Assembly: GCA_900555035.1 (NCBI GenBank)
Contig: USJX01000013.1
Location: 1 to 47,192 of the forward strand
Direction: 5' to 3'
Source of the DNA: an uncultured Prevotella sp.
Lineage (GTDB): Bacteria; Bacteroidota; Bacteroidia; Bacteroidales; Bacteroidaceae
Length of the DNA stretch: 47,192 nucleotides
Made by a program: the position numbers and the translations under genes
Notes under the pieces: generated by a model
The model's database searches: none
What the model saw: the letters and a program-made list of their open reading frames with translations, nothing else
What the model was told of the DNA's origin: nothing
Part shown: positions 1 through 8,734 of the stretch, piece by piece
Layout of the letters: each line of letters opens with the position of its first letter
Position numbering within the stretch: the first letter of the stretch is position 1

Positions 1-500
1 TTATGGTATTGGACGCTTTTGCTAAAGCGTCCAATATTCATTTTGAGGATAAGCGATATGGCTTCATTGCCGAGACTACGCTCAAGGGAAGAAAGATTAT
101 CCTGCTGAAGCCTACCACCTTCATGAACCTGAGTGGTAATGCCGTGAGATATTGGCTGAATCAGGAAAAGATTGACCAGAGCCGACTCCTGGTAATCAGT
201 GATGAGCTAGCCCTGCCGTTGGGTGCTTTCCGCCTGAAGGCAAACGGCAGCAACGGCGGTCACAACGGACTGGGCCATATCCAGCAGCTTATCGGCCAGA
301 ACTACGCCCGCCTGCGCATGGGTATCGGCAACGATTATCCACGTGGTGGACAGATAGACTGGGTGCTGGGTAAATACACTGAGGAAGACATGAAGCAGCT
401 TCAGCCTGCCATCGACCTGGGTGTGGAGATTATCAAGAGCTTCGTATTGGCTGGTATCGACATCACCATGAACCAATACAACAAGCTAGGAAAGAAATAA
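1..500 (+). CDS. pth: Peptidyl-tRNA hydrolase, 5'-truncated by window edge
   Basis: Peptidyl-tRNA hydrolase cleaves the ester bond of peptidyl-tRNAs that drop off ribosomes. The frame is already open at base 3. The first visible Met (FMVLDAF context) is internal, because family members run to about 190 aa and begin with a GLGNPG/TRHNIG segment that lies outside the window, including the catalytic His. Visible family signatures are LLKPTTFMNLSG, the ISDELALPLG strand with the conserved Asp, and GSNGGHNGLGHI, which binds the tRNA acceptor arm. The C-terminus is complete and stops at 500. An S4-domain RNA-binding gene follows 55 bp downstream on the same strand, a plausible translation-quality-control pair. 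Identity is near certain; only the start is missing. Confidence 0.95.
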   Translation, partial: MVLDAFAKASNIHFEDKRYGFIAETTLKGRKIILLKPTTFMNLSGNAVRYWLNQEKIDQSRLLVISDELALPLGAFRLKANGSNGGHNGLGHIQQLIGQNYARLRMGIGNDYPRGGQIDWVLGKYTEEDMKQLQPAIDLGVEIIKSFVLAGIDITMNQYNKLGKK

Positions 501-555
501 TTATAGTGATTAATTATTAATGATTAGTGATTAATCTCCATAAGCATTAGAAATC

Positions 556-978
556 ATGAAAGAATCAGCAAGAATAGACAAGTGGCTTTGGGCTGCCCGC
601 ATTTACAAGACCCGCAGCATTGCTGCCGATGCCTGTAAGAATGGCCGCGTCATGGTGGGAGGCGTAACGAGAAAGCCTTCCTTCATCATCAAGCGAGGCG
701 ATGTGGTGAGCGTTAAGAAAGCCCCTATCACCTACTCTTTCGAGGTGCTCGATTGCATAGAGCAGCGTGTAGGAGCCAAAATGCTCTTCGGAGTCTATAA
801 GAACGTGACAGATCCTAAGCAATATGAATTGCTGGAGATGAGTCGCATCAGCGGATTCGTAGATCGAGCAAGAGGCACTGGTCGCCCAACCAAGAAGGAA
901 CGCCGAGCCCTGGACGCCTTCGTTGATCCAGCCATGTTTGGATTTGACGAAGAAGGCTGGGACGAGGATGAAGAATAA
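556..978 (+). CDS. hslR: S4-domain RNA-binding protein (Hsp15/HslR family)
   Basis: A 140-aa protein with an N-terminal S4 domain (about residues 5-65; ARIDKWLWAARIYKTRS is the hallmark of the Hsp15 group). It has a basic C-terminal stretch (RARGTGRPTKKERR) and then an acidic tail (DEEGWDEDEE). Characterised Hsp15 proteins bind stalled free 50S subunits carrying nascent peptidyl-tRNA, which fits the position right after pth. Length and domain order match the family. The intergenic DNA before it consists of degenerate repeats of tgattaat. A strong hairpin terminator follows directly. Confidence 0.9.
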   Translation: MKESARIDKWLWAARIYKTRSIAADACKNGRVMVGGVTRKPSFIIKRGDVVSVKKAPITYSFEVLDCIEQRVGAKMLFGVYKNVTDPKQYELLEMSRISGFVDRARGTGRPTKKERRALDAFVDPAMFGFDEEGWDEDEE

Positions 979-981
979 AAT

Positions 982-1024
982 AAAACTCCCCCTACACTTC
1001 AAAGAGTATAGGGGGAGTTTTCTT
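982..1024. terminator. Bidirectional intrinsic terminator
   Basis: The arms are AAACTCCCCCTA.ACT and AGT.TAGGGGGAGTTT, a long GC-rich stem with one mismatch. An A-run lies on the left and a T-run on the right. It can end hslR on the plus strand and the small 41-aa gene arriving on the minus strand. Confidence 0.85.
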
Positions 1025-1046
1025 GTGTAGTCATAATTATTTTCCT

Positions 1047-1172
1047 TTAAGCCGAAAGGCTTTTTTCTTTCTTTTGCTTCATTGTATCATAGATACCGAT
1101 TCCTAATCCTACCAAACAAAGTAAGAAAAGGGTTCCTAATATAAGCCAAGTATTAAGTTCATGAGCATCCAT
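1047..1172 (-). CDS. 41-aa single-pass small membrane protein
   Basis: This gene is too short for most callers. The peptide has a short polar N-terminus (MDAHELNTW), one hydrophobic segment of about 20 residues (roughly 10-29, Leu/Gly-rich) and a basic C-terminus (MKQKKEKSLSA), predicting one membrane helix with a cytoplasmic lysine-rich tail. Support beyond the ORF: a TTG-N20-TATCTTTG promoter lies just upstream on the same strand (1200-1230), giving a leader of about 20 nt. An A/G-rich site (AAAGGAAAA) sits before the ATG, and a bidirectional terminator lies past the stop. No function recognised. Single-helix peptides like this are often accessory subunits of membrane complexes, but nothing here says which one. 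Confidence 0.65.
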   Translation of the reverse strand: MDAHELNTWLILGTLFLLCLVGLGIGIYDTMKQKKEKSLSA

Positions 1173-1199
1173 TTTTATTTTCCTTTCTTTTTTACTTTG

Positions 1200-1230
1200 C
1201 AAAGATACAACTTTTTATGAAACAATGCAA
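1200..1230 (-). promoter_or_regulatory. Bacteroidota-type promoter for the 41-aa gene
   Basis: On the minus strand TTG (1228-1230), 20 bp, then TATCTTTG (1200-1207), matching the -33 TTTG / -7 TAnnTTTG consensus with correct spacing. Confidence 0.7.
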
Positions 1231-1320
1231 GAAAACGGGGATAAAAAAAATCTAAAAATATCCTATATGGTAACAATTCCGTATCTTTTCGTCCGATTTT
1301 AGCAAATAATCATTAATTTA

Positions 1321-1352
1321 TTTGGACTCTATTGTAAAAACCTATATCTTTG
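1321..1352 (+). promoter_or_regulatory. Bacteroidota-type promoter for the OMP gene at 1472
   Basis: TTTG (1321-1324), exactly 20 bp, then TATCTTTG (1345-1352), a full match to the -33/-7 consensus. The transcript would have a leader of about 110 nt. Confidence 0.8.
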
Positions 1353-1471
1353 CACCCGAAAGATGTTGGTAAGGCATGATAAATGACTACCTCATTTCAG
1401 CTTTATAGTAACATACTATTTCAAAAGCTACGTGAATATTAACAGTTTTAAATTTATAATTTGTAAGAGTT

Positions 1472-2038
1472 ATGAAGAAATTATTTGTTATGGCAGCTAT
1501 GGCGCTGTCTTCAGTAGGTGCTTTCGCACAGCAGGCAGCTGGTACAACAACTCTCCAGCCTAAGGTTGGTTTGAATGTTTCAACTGTAGGTGATAACGAC
1601 TGGAAGGCTGGTTTCGCAGCTGGTGCAGAATTGCAGTATCAGGCTACTAGCAACTTTGGTGTTGCTGTAGGTGCTCTCTACTCTGTACAGGGCTTCAAGG
1701 GCAAGGATGTTGAAATCGATACTCCAATCGGAGGCGGAACTATCAAGAATGACTATAAGTGGAATCCAGGCTATATCAATGTGCCTATCACTTTGAACTA
1801 CTACCCAGTAGCTGGTCTTGCTCTCAAGGCAGGTTTGCAGCCAGGTTTCTTGGTAAATAAGGATGATGCAGAAGATGCTAAGACTGTAGATCTCTCTATC
1901 CCAGTAGGTCTCTCTTACGAGTATCAGGGCATTGTATTCGATGCTCGTTACAACATCGGTGTAACTAAGATTGCAGATAACGTTGATCACTACAACAACG
2001 TAATCCAGATTACTGTAGGTTACAAGTTCTCTCTCTAA
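1472..2038 (+). CDS. Small outer-membrane beta-barrel protein
   Basis: A 188-aa exported protein. The signal peptide is residues 1-19 (MKKLFVMAAMALSSVGAFA, cut before QQ). The rest consists of alternating amphipathic strands ending in an aromatic/hydrophobic C-terminus (VGYKFSL), typical of the small porin-like barrels of the OmpW/PorT type in Bacteroidota. No ligand-binding or catalytic motif is visible. It has its own consensus promoter and terminator, so it is monocistronic. Its codons are AT-richer and regular (many GGT/GCT), as in highly expressed genes. A structural or adhesive OMP is likely; the substrate is unknown. Confidence 0.8.
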   Translation: MKKLFVMAAMALSSVGAFAQQAAGTTTLQPKVGLNVSTVGDNDWKAGFAAGAELQYQATSNFGVAVGALYSVQGFKGKDVEIDTPIGGGTIKNDYKWNPGYINVPITLNYYPVAGLALKAGLQPGFLVNKDDAEDAKTVDLSIPVGLSYEYQGIVFDARYNIGVTKIADNVDHYNNVIQITVGYKFSL

Positions 2039-2067
2039 TCAATGAACTTTTAGTAATCCCAAAATAA

Positions 2068-2115
2068 AATAATCCCCGCTCCTCATAACGAAGAGCGGGG
2101 ATTTCTTTTTTTCTC
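2068..2115 (+). terminator. Intrinsic terminator of the OMP gene
   Basis: AATCCCCGCTC / GAGCGGGGATT stem followed by a T-rich run from 2103. Confidence 0.9.
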
Positions 2116-2133
2116 GTCATATCTATTTGAAAT

Positions 2134-2162
2134 AAGCCTCGCATAAACATTAAGAGAGGCTT
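2134..2162 (-). terminator. Weak hairpin downstream of the 978-aa barrel gene
   Basis: AAGCCTC / GAGGCTT arms of 7 bp with a 15-nt loop. On the minus strand it is followed by TTATTTC. Possible terminator for the gene ending at 2197. Confidence 0.4.
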
Positions 2163-2196
2163 ACTATCGTTTTAAATGAAGCTTACTTCATTTTTT

Positions 2197-5133
2197 TTAG
2201 AACATTCTTCCGAATGGACGACCACCACCGAATGGGCGACCACCGAAGTTAGGACGACCACCAGGACCGCCAGGTCCATCAGGTCCATCCTTGCGAGCCT
2301 GCTTGCCTCCGAAGAGATTCAAGCGATATACCACATGAAGCATCGCATAGCTGTTGATGGCATTATACTCCGTATCCGTACGGGATGTAGCAGAAATGGC
2401 ACGAGAGAAGGTGCTCTGCTGATGCAGAAGATCGTAGAACTGAAGCATGATGGTTAATGGCTTGCCCTTCAGGAAACTCTGAGAGAGCTGCGCATTCCAT
2501 ACATACTCATCGGTGTTCATGCTGCTATCATTATATCCACGGCGACTGCTGATAGAGAGGCTTGAGTTCAAGCTGGTTCCCCAAGGAGCTGTAAGCGTCA
2601 TGCTAGGACCATAAGAGAACTGCCATGTATCAAGGTTGCTGTTAGGCTGCAACTTGTTTGTAGCATGGTTATAATTCAATGTCCCATCGAGCGAAAGTTC
2701 CAGCCAGTCGTTGCGATAGCTGAAAGAGAGGCGTTCTCTCCAAGTGGTACTTCGGGTGGTATTCTTCTGGGAATCAGACTGCTTGTCGAGACTCAGATAG
2801 CTCACATAGTTGTTGTAACCCAAGTTGGTGTCGGTATTCACGTTCCATACACCGGCACTATCGATAGAGCAGTTGAACATGAAGGCTCCCATCACATTCC
2901 AATTACCATTGATATTCTCCGGACGGGTGATTCTTCCACCAGTCGTCTCATCGTAGGTCACCTTATTGCTGATGCTATTGTTGGTGGTAGAGAAGTTGAT
3001 GAAGGTCATGACACCCTTGTTATGGTTCTGCACGAAGTTGTTGTAGAACAATCGGAAGTTCTGGGTGAACGATGGCTTCAAGCCAGGGTTACCCTTCGAG
3101 ATGTTCAGCGGGTCGCTGTTATCTGTGATATCAAGCAACTGAGATATGCTTGGCTGAGATGTGGTACCACGATAGTTCACACGCAGGTTGCTCATCTTTG
3201 AGAAGCGATAACGGAAATCGAGGGTTGGACTGAAATTCGTTACGTTGCGAACGGTATCTACATGCACGCCCTGATAATCCTGGATATACTTCGACTGCTG
3301 TGGCTGAACCATCACACCGAAGTTCAGATTATACTTCTTACGGATGAATCGCATCATCACCTGGATATCGTGATTGTAGTTGCGATACTCAGAGAAACGG
3401 CTCAACTCATCATCTCTGTAATCATTGAGCTGACCGGCAAACGGATTCAAGTAGCTATCCCAACCACGATATTCATGATTGCCATTCATGGCATACTTAC
3501 TGAAATCGTAGGTACTGCGGTCGCTCTTGGAGTAGCTGTAAGTAAACTTATAGCTGAACTGCAAGAAGGTGGCCTTCCAGAGCGGCTCACTATAGGTCAA
3601 CTGGCCCGCATAACTGTAATTCTTCGAAGGAGTCAGGTTATAGCGGTTGGTCTGATAGGTAGAGTCCTTACCCTCCGCTGTCTGCACAAGATAGAGCTTG
3701 GCATTGTTGAGCGAGATGCTCTTGCTGTCCTTATCCGTATATTTGGCATCCATACGCAAGGTGATGTTGCGTCCCTTGTTGCCCAACTTGCGGTTGATCT
3801 GCAGCATACCATTGATATTGTTGTTATCAGAATAAGTAATGCCATTGGTCAACTGGCTGTTTACCATAGCCTCAGCCTTCTCCAACTCTTCGATACCTTC
3901 TTCAGAGAGAGGGTCTTTGGTGGTGATGGTGTAAGGATCCTTGTTGTAAGATGCCGACTGGCTGCCGCTCAATCCATCGCTGGTGCTCCAGGAGATGGAA
4001 GGACGGAAGAGGATGTTGGTCATCGTATCAGGCATCCACTCCAAACGGATGTTACCATTCCAACTGTTGCTGCGGGAGAAACTCTGGCTCAGGCTATTGC
4101 TAAAAGAGCTGCTGCTGCCCATGAAGTTCTCGCTGGAACGGCTGCTCCATACATCGCCATCGCTGTGGTTCCAGCGAAGGGAAGTATTGAACTTGAACTT
4201 GTTCTTCAACTCATAGTTATAGTTGGCAGCTATCATCTTGCTGGCATTCAAACCGTTGGCACCGCCCCAGAATCCTCTGCCAGGACCACCGCCGAATCCA
4301 CGGTCGCTGGTATTGTTGGCATTGGCAAAGACCATGAATCGGTTGTTATCATTGAAATAAGCGCCCATGCCACGCATATTGTAGCGGCTCTTGTTGCCCA
4401 CACCCAGGTCGATATTGGAAATCATACCCTTGTTCATACCCTTCTTCACACCGAAGTCGAGCACAGTCTGCTCCTCGCCATCATCAATACCGGTTACCTT
4501 AGAAAGATCACTCTTCTCATCATAGGCCTTGATCTTGTCGATGATGCTGGTAGGCAGGTTCTTCAGGGCAGTCTTGGTATCGCCCGTCATAAACTCCTTG
4601 CCATCCACGAGAATCTTCTTCACTTCCTTACCATTAATCTTGATGGTACCATCGTCGCTAACCTCAGCACCCGGCAGGCGCTTCACCAGCTCCTCAACCA
4701 CCGAACCTTCCGGTGTGCGGTAAGCAGCCGAGTTATAGACGAAGGTATCCTCCTTCAGGTTCACCTTCTGCGCCATGGCAGTAACCACGGCACCCTTCAG
4801 CATGATGGCATCTGCATTGATAATCACCTTACCCAGAGCAAGATTCTTATCCTCTTCTATCTGCACACGCTTCACGGTAGGTTTGTAACCCACACTCGAA
4901 ATCTTTAGTAAATACTTGCCATTGGCAGGTGCATTGAGATGGAAGAGTCCCTTCTCGTTGCTAATGGCACCCGACACATAAGTGCTGTCGGTCTTAAGCA
5001 GCTGAATCGTTACTTGCTCCACGGGGTCCTTGGTATCGCGGTCGATAACCGCACCGCTAATCAAGCGTTCCTGAGCAAAGGATGCCATGGCGAAGATAGC
5101 CAAGAGCATCGTCAGAATTGATTTTTTCATCAT
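2197..5133 (-). CDS. Large outer-membrane beta-barrel protein with carboxypeptidase-regulatory-like domain
   Basis: A 978-aa TonB-receptor-like barrel of the Bacteroidota 'outer membrane beta-barrel family'. A signal peptide covers residues 1-20. A carboxypeptidase-D-regulatory-like domain follows at about 22-110 (ISGAVIDRDTKDPVEQVTI, then SSVGYKP). Next comes a plug-like region at 125-230 (VEELVKRLPGAEVSDDGTIKINGKEVKKILVDGKEF), then a barrel of about 700 residues rich in Asn/Ser/Tyr. The end is unusual: after the last strand comes a Gly/Pro/Arg-rich tail (DGPDGPGGPGGRPNFGGRP and on to GRMF), which is not a normal barrel C-terminus and may be exposed. It stands alone, with no SusD-like partner, so a substrate cannot be assigned. 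A 279-bp divergent region separates it from aroB. Confidence 0.85.
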   Translation of the reverse strand: MMKKSILTMLLAIFAMASFAQERLISGAVIDRDTKDPVEQVTIQLLKTDSTYVSGAISNEKGLFHLNAPANGKYLLKISSVGYKPTVKRVQIEEDKNLALGKVIINADAIMLKGAVVTAMAQKVNLKEDTFVYNSAAYRTPEGSVVEELVKRLPGAEVSDDGTIKINGKEVKKILVDGKEFMTGDTKTALKNLPTSIIDKIKAYDEKSDLSKVTGIDDGEEQTVLDFGVKKGMNKGMISNIDLGVGNKSRYNMRGMGAYFNDNNRFMVFANANNTSDRGFGGGPGRGFWGGANGLNASKMIAANYNYELKNKFKFNTSLRWNHSDGDVWSSRSSENFMGSSSSFSNSLSQSFSRSNSWNGNIRLEWMPDTMTNILFRPSISWSTSDGLSGSQSASYNKDPYTITTKDPLSEEGIEELEKAEAMVNSQLTNGITYSDNNNINGMLQINRKLGNKGRNITLRMDAKYTDKDSKSISLNNAKLYLVQTAEGKDSTYQTNRYNLTPSKNYSYAGQLTYSEPLWKATFLQFSYKFTYSYSKSDRSTYDFSKYAMNGNHEYRGWDSYLNPFAGQLNDYRDDELSRFSEYRNYNHDIQVMMRFIRKKYNLNFGVMVQPQQSKYIQDYQGVHVDTVRNVTNFSPTLDFRYRFSKMSNLRVNYRGTTSQPSISQLLDITDNSDPLNISKGNPGLKPSFTQNFRLFYNNFVQNHNKGVMTFINFSTTNNSISNKVTYDETTGGRITRPENINGNWNVMGAFMFNCSIDSAGVWNVNTDTNLGYNNYVSYLSLDKQSDSQKNTTRSTTWRERLSFSYRNDWLELSLDGTLNYNHATNKLQPNSNLDTWQFSYGPSMTLTAPWGTSLNSSLSISSRRGYNDSSMNTDEYVWNAQLSQSFLKGKPLTIMLQFYDLLHQQSTFSRAISATSRTDTEYNAINSYAMLHVVYRLNLFGGKQARKDGPDGPGGPGGRPNFGGRPFGGGRPFGRMF

Positions 5134-5313
5134 TTATTTAATGTTATTATTTATTCTATGCATTTTATTACTATCTTGATTACCCTTTTTGTCAATCTTG
5201 TTATACTTTACGCTCTTTCTTGAGAACTTCGACTTTTTTAGCCAATCTGCCTATTTTGACGTAAGAAATATAACAAGGTTTAAACTTTTATCGTTAAAAA
5301 AGTGCTTTTTTAT

Positions 5314-5344
5314 TTTGTTTTGTCTATGATTTAACGTACCTTTG
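5314..5344 (+). promoter_or_regulatory. Bacteroidota-type promoter for aroB
   Basis: TTTG (5314-5317), 19 bp, then TACCTTTG (5337-5344). The leader to the aroB ATG is about 60 nt. Confidence 0.7.
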
Positions 5345-5412
5345 CATCATAATTGAAGATGAGCCGCAACAAAACGGCCCATAAATAATGACCTTTAAAA
5401 TGTTTATATGTT

Positions 5413-6459
5413 ATGAATCAGAGAGTTATCATATCAACGCATCTGGAAGGCGAATTGGTGAACGCCTTGGCAGAATGCGAACACGACAAATTGTATGTTC
5501 TTACTGATACCACCACCAAGGAAGAGTGCCTCCCACTGCTACAGAAATTCTACTGCATGAAGGATGCACAGGTGATTACGATTCCGGCAACCGACAGCCA
5601 CAAGGACATCGAGAGCCTCATGATGGTGTGGAAAGGATTGCAGGAAGGCGGTGCTTCACGTCACTCTTGCATGATTAATCTGGGAGGCGGCATGGTGACC
5701 GACCTGGGCGGTTTCGCTGCCAGCACTTTTAAGCGTGGCATCAACTTCATCAATATCCCTACCACCCTGCTTGCCATGGTGGATGCTTCGGTGGGCGGAA
5801 AGACCGGTATCAACTTCGGCGGACTGAAGAACGAAGTGGGCGTTTTCAACGACTCCAAGTTCGTGATTCTAGACACCGAGTTCCTGAAGACTCTGGATGC
5901 CGAGAACATCTGTTCGGGCTATGCCGAGATGCTGAAGCACGGTTTGATTTCTACCGAGGCGATGTGGGAAGAACTGGTGAGCTTCGACCTTGCCAACCCC
6001 GACCTGAAGCAGTTGCAGCGAATGGTGGGCGACAGCGTGAAGGTGAAGGAGCGCATCGTGGAGCAGGACCCTCATGAGAAGGGCATCCGCAAGGCACTGA
6101 ACCTGGGTCACACCTTCGGTCATGCCTTCGAGAGCTGGGCATTGAAGCGCAAGCCTATCCTCCATGGCTACGCCGTGGCTTTCGGTTTGATTCCAGAACT
6201 TTATCTCAGTGTCATCAAAATGGGATTCCCTACCGAGAAGATGCGACAGACCGTGAACTTCATCAAGGAGAACCACGGTACGCTGAACATCACCTGCGAT
6301 GACTACGACGAGATGATTGAGCTGATGCATCACGACAAGAAGAACCAGAATGGTATCATCAACTTCACCATGATGGGAGGCATCGGAGATATTCGCATCA
6401 ACCAGACGGCTACCGTTGAGGAAATCAAGGAAGCACTCGATTTCTTCAGAGAAGGATAG
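5413..6459 (+). CDS. aroB: 3-dehydroquinate synthase
   Basis: AroB converts DAHP to 3-dehydroquinate, the second step of the shikimate pathway, using NAD+ and a divalent metal. The 348-aa length is normal. Signatures include the nucleotide-binding GGGMVTDLGGFAAS (about residue 91), IPTTLLAMVDASVGGKTGIN, the metal ligand region ICSGYAEMLKHG, LNLGHTFGHAFE and HGYAVAFG. It has its own promoter. The last 14 bp overlap the 3' end of the convergent menE gene, so no terminator hairpin fits between them. Shikimate feeds chorismate, the precursor used by the menaquinone genes that follow on the other strand. Confidence 0.97.
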   Translation: MNQRVIISTHLEGELVNALAECEHDKLYVLTDTTTKEECLPLLQKFYCMKDAQVITIPATDSHKDIESLMMVWKGLQEGGASRHSCMINLGGGMVTDLGGFAASTFKRGINFINIPTTLLAMVDASVGGKTGINFGGLKNEVGVFNDSKFVILDTEFLKTLDAENICSGYAEMLKHGLISTEAMWEELVSFDLANPDLKQLQRMVGDSVKVKERIVEQDPHEKGIRKALNLGHTFGHAFESWALKRKPILHGYAVAFGLIPELYLSVIKMGFPTEKMRQTVNFIKENHGTLNITCDDYDEMIELMHHDKKNQNGIINFTMMGGIGDIRINQTATVEEIKEALDFFREG

Positions 6460-7516
6460 ATCGCTTCGGCTTTCCGGTTTCGGTAAGCGGAAGATGCTCT
6501 ACATATCGGAATTCCCTTGGAATCCAATATTTATGACTTTTAGATTCAGATGATTTATTTGAATCATCTGATTTACCAGATAAGAGGCGGCGGATAGTCG
6601 CCTCTACTTTTTTGAGATCCTCATCCTCTGTCAGGAGAACGGCGATTTCTCCAAACTTCTCATCTTTCTTCTTGGCTATCATGAAAGGCTTTTCAAGATG
6701 AGGCTTCAAGAGAGCCTCCACTTCTTCTATCTGAATCTTGATACCACCGCTGCAGATTACATTATCCTTTCTGCCCTTGATTCGGAAACGAAATTTTTCC
6801 ACCTTATTATGTTTTTCCACCTTATTATATATATAGGATTCTATTTCCACAATATCATTCGTTACCAGGGTTTCGGCACAAACCAAAGGAGCATCTATGA
6901 CGAGACAGCCTTCATCGGTCTGACTGATTTTCACGCTATCGAAAGGCTGATACCATTCGCTAGCCTCAGCGCCATTGATTCTTCGCAAGGCGATATGAGA
7001 TAAAGTTTCGGTCATGCCGTAAGTGCTCCAGATGGCAATATTGCCAGGAAGCGAACGGAGTTCTTTTTCTAAAGATGCATCGATGGCTCCACCTCCGATA
7101 ATCAGATGGCGTACGTGAGTAAGTCGCTCCCGCTCCTCGGGAACCTGCAGGGTGTTATATACCTGCATCGGAACCATGGCAGCAAAAGTAATTTCCCCGT
7201 TTACATCTTTTCCATTTGCATCTTTCAAATTGATATCCTTCAGCGGATGTCCACTTAGAGAAACAGAAATAAGATGGAGATGGCGCTCTATACTGCGCAC
7301 CACCACCATCTTACCTGCGATATAATCAAGCGACATACAGAGCAAAGCGCTGTCACCAGGCTTCAAACCCAGAAAATCACAAGTAATGCGGGCGGAGTTG
7401 AGCATTCGCTTCTTCTCTACCATCATCGGCTTGGGCTTTCCCGTGGAGCCACTGGTATGCACCAGCACCCGGTCGCTATCGTTATTCCATTCAGAAAAGA
7501 AATCTTCTAAAGTCAT
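6446..7516 (-). CDS. menE: o-Succinylbenzoate-CoA ligase (AMP-binding)
   Basis: A 356-aa ANL-superfamily adenylating enzyme, shorter than typical 450-550-aa MenE, as is usual in Bacteroidota. Motifs are the P-loop-like VHTSGSTGKPK (about 18-28), STYGMTETLSHIA (A5 motif), the A8-type region FRIKGRKDNVICSGGIKI, and a C-terminal TETGKPKRSIL with the catalytic Lys. It would activate o-succinylbenzoate with CoA in menaquinone synthesis. The assignment to MenE rather than another acyl-CoA ligase rests on the 4-bp overlap with menC. An odd in-frame run of IYNKV/HNKV (around residue 230) is encoded by copies of TATATAATAAGGTG, also found in eptA. Confidence 0.9.
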   Translation of the reverse strand: MTLEDFFSEWNNDSDRVLVHTSGSTGKPKPMMVEKKRMLNSARITCDFLGLKPGDSALLCMSLDYIAGKMVVVRSIERHLHLISVSLSGHPLKDINLKDANGKDVNGEITFAAMVPMQVYNTLQVPEERERLTHVRHLIIGGGAIDASLEKELRSLPGNIAIWSTYGMTETLSHIALRRINGAEASEWYQPFDSVKISQTDEGCLVIDAPLVCAETLVTNDIVEIESYIYNKVEKHNKVEKFRFRIKGRKDNVICSGGIKIQIEEVEALLKPHLEKPFMIAKKKDEKFGEIAVLLTEDEDLKKVEATIRRLLSGKSDDSNKSSESKSHKYWIPREFRYVEHLPLTETGKPKRSILL

Positions 7517-8640
7517 TTTACAACAAATAATTTATCTCCACGAATTTCCAATGGCATCGGGATGTTATCAGTAAAGAGCTGACCAGTGCCCAACCCCTGC
7601 GGCATCTCGACATTCGGACCATATACCTTGGCAGCATAATGGGCGATGGCATGGAGACCGATGTTGCTCTCCAATGCCGAGGTAATCCAACTGCCGATGC
7701 CTCGCTGGCTAGCCAGCTGAATCCATTCGTTGCAACCATAGATACCACCATGGAGCGAAGGCTTCAAGATGATATATTGTGGACGAATGGTATCGAGCAG
7801 AGCCTCTTTCATGCTTCTCACATTCACACCAATCAACTCCTCATCCAGGGCGATAGGGAGCGGAGTTTCCCTACAGAGCTGAGCCATCTTTGGCCACTGA
7901 TGCTGCTTGATAGGCTGCTCGATGGAATGGATATCATACTTGGCCAAAGCCTCCAACTGGCTCATGGCATTCTCTGGCAGAAAACCGCCATTGGCATCCA
8001 CTCGCAACTCCACCTGTTCCTGGGTATAGACATCACGAATGCGCTTGATGAGGTCGAGTTCCTTGAAGAAATCGATGGCACCAATCTTCAGTTTCACGCA
8101 ATGGAAACCCGCCTGGAGCTTCTCCTCCAGTCGTGTCAGCATTTCCTCGTAAGTACCCATCCACACCAATCCGTTGATGGTGATGCCCTCTTCTCCCCTA
8201 CCGAAAGGAGAGTCGAAAAGATCTGTCAGGTTCTCCATTCCGGCTGGAACAGAAACCCCTTTCTGCTTCAACATTTCTGAAGAAGAAGAGGCTCCTTCAG
8301 CAGGAACAATCTCCAAAAACTTCTTCGCTGCATCGAAGAACGAAGCGAAGGCTGTTTCCAAACCGAAGGTAATGCTAGGGTAAGCACGAATCATATCGTA
8401 TGGAATGCGTCCCATCTGCTCCACCATCTGGCACACCTGCCGAAGGGTGACAGCATATTCCGGTTTGGCATCGCAACTGAGATCTGGGAGCGTAGCACAC
8501 TCACCCACTCCCTCTACTCCCGGCAATTCATCCGATGTAAGGGTGAGATAATAACTGTGTCTCGTGGTATATACGCCACGAGACGTGCCTGCCGGCTGCT
8601 TGAAGTGGAGCGTGCGCTCCGAGATGTCTATCTTATACAT
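7513..8640 (-). CDS. menC: o-Succinylbenzoate synthase
   Basis: A 375-aa enolase-superfamily enzyme that dehydrates SHCHC to o-succinylbenzoate in menaquinone synthesis. Catalytic residues are visible: the KxK pair in CVKLKIG (183/185), metal ligands in LRVDANGG (Asp215), IEQPI (Glu241) and IALDEE (Asp266), and the opposing Lys in ILKPSLHGG (293). Compared with the family, a low-complexity insert rich in Ser/Glu/Gly occupies about residues 112-152. The stop overlaps the menE start by 4 bp (ATGA), indicating translational coupling. The other men genes are not in the window. Confidence 0.93.
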   Translation of the reverse strand: MYKIDISERTLHFKQPAGTSRGVYTTRHSYYLTLTSDELPGVEGVGECATLPDLSCDAKPEYAVTLRQVCQMVEQMGRIPYDMIRAYPSITFGLETAFASFFDAAKKFLEIVPAEGASSSSEMLKQKGVSVPAGMENLTDLFDSPFGRGEEGITINGLVWMGTYEEMLTRLEEKLQAGFHCVKLKIGAIDFFKELDLIKRIRDVYTQEQVELRVDANGGFLPENAMSQLEALAKYDIHSIEQPIKQHQWPKMAQLCRETPLPIALDEELIGVNVRSMKEALLDTIRPQYIILKPSLHGGIYGCNEWIQLASQRGIGSWITSALESNIGLHAIAHYAAKVYGPNVEMPQGLGTGQLFTDNIPMPLEIRGDKLFVVK

Positions 8641-8734
8641 TCTTTATATATCTATATATCTATGTATCAATACAATTGAATTCTTCACTCTTCGTTCTTC
8701 ACTCTTCACTAAAAGAAAGTGCTCTTCACTTAAC

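Noticed and set aside
3262..4908. 548-aa open frame on the plus strand
   Set aside because: It is fully antisense to the 978-aa barrel gene, with composition (Ile/His/Val-rich) expected of a shadow frame and no signal peptide, motif or promoter.
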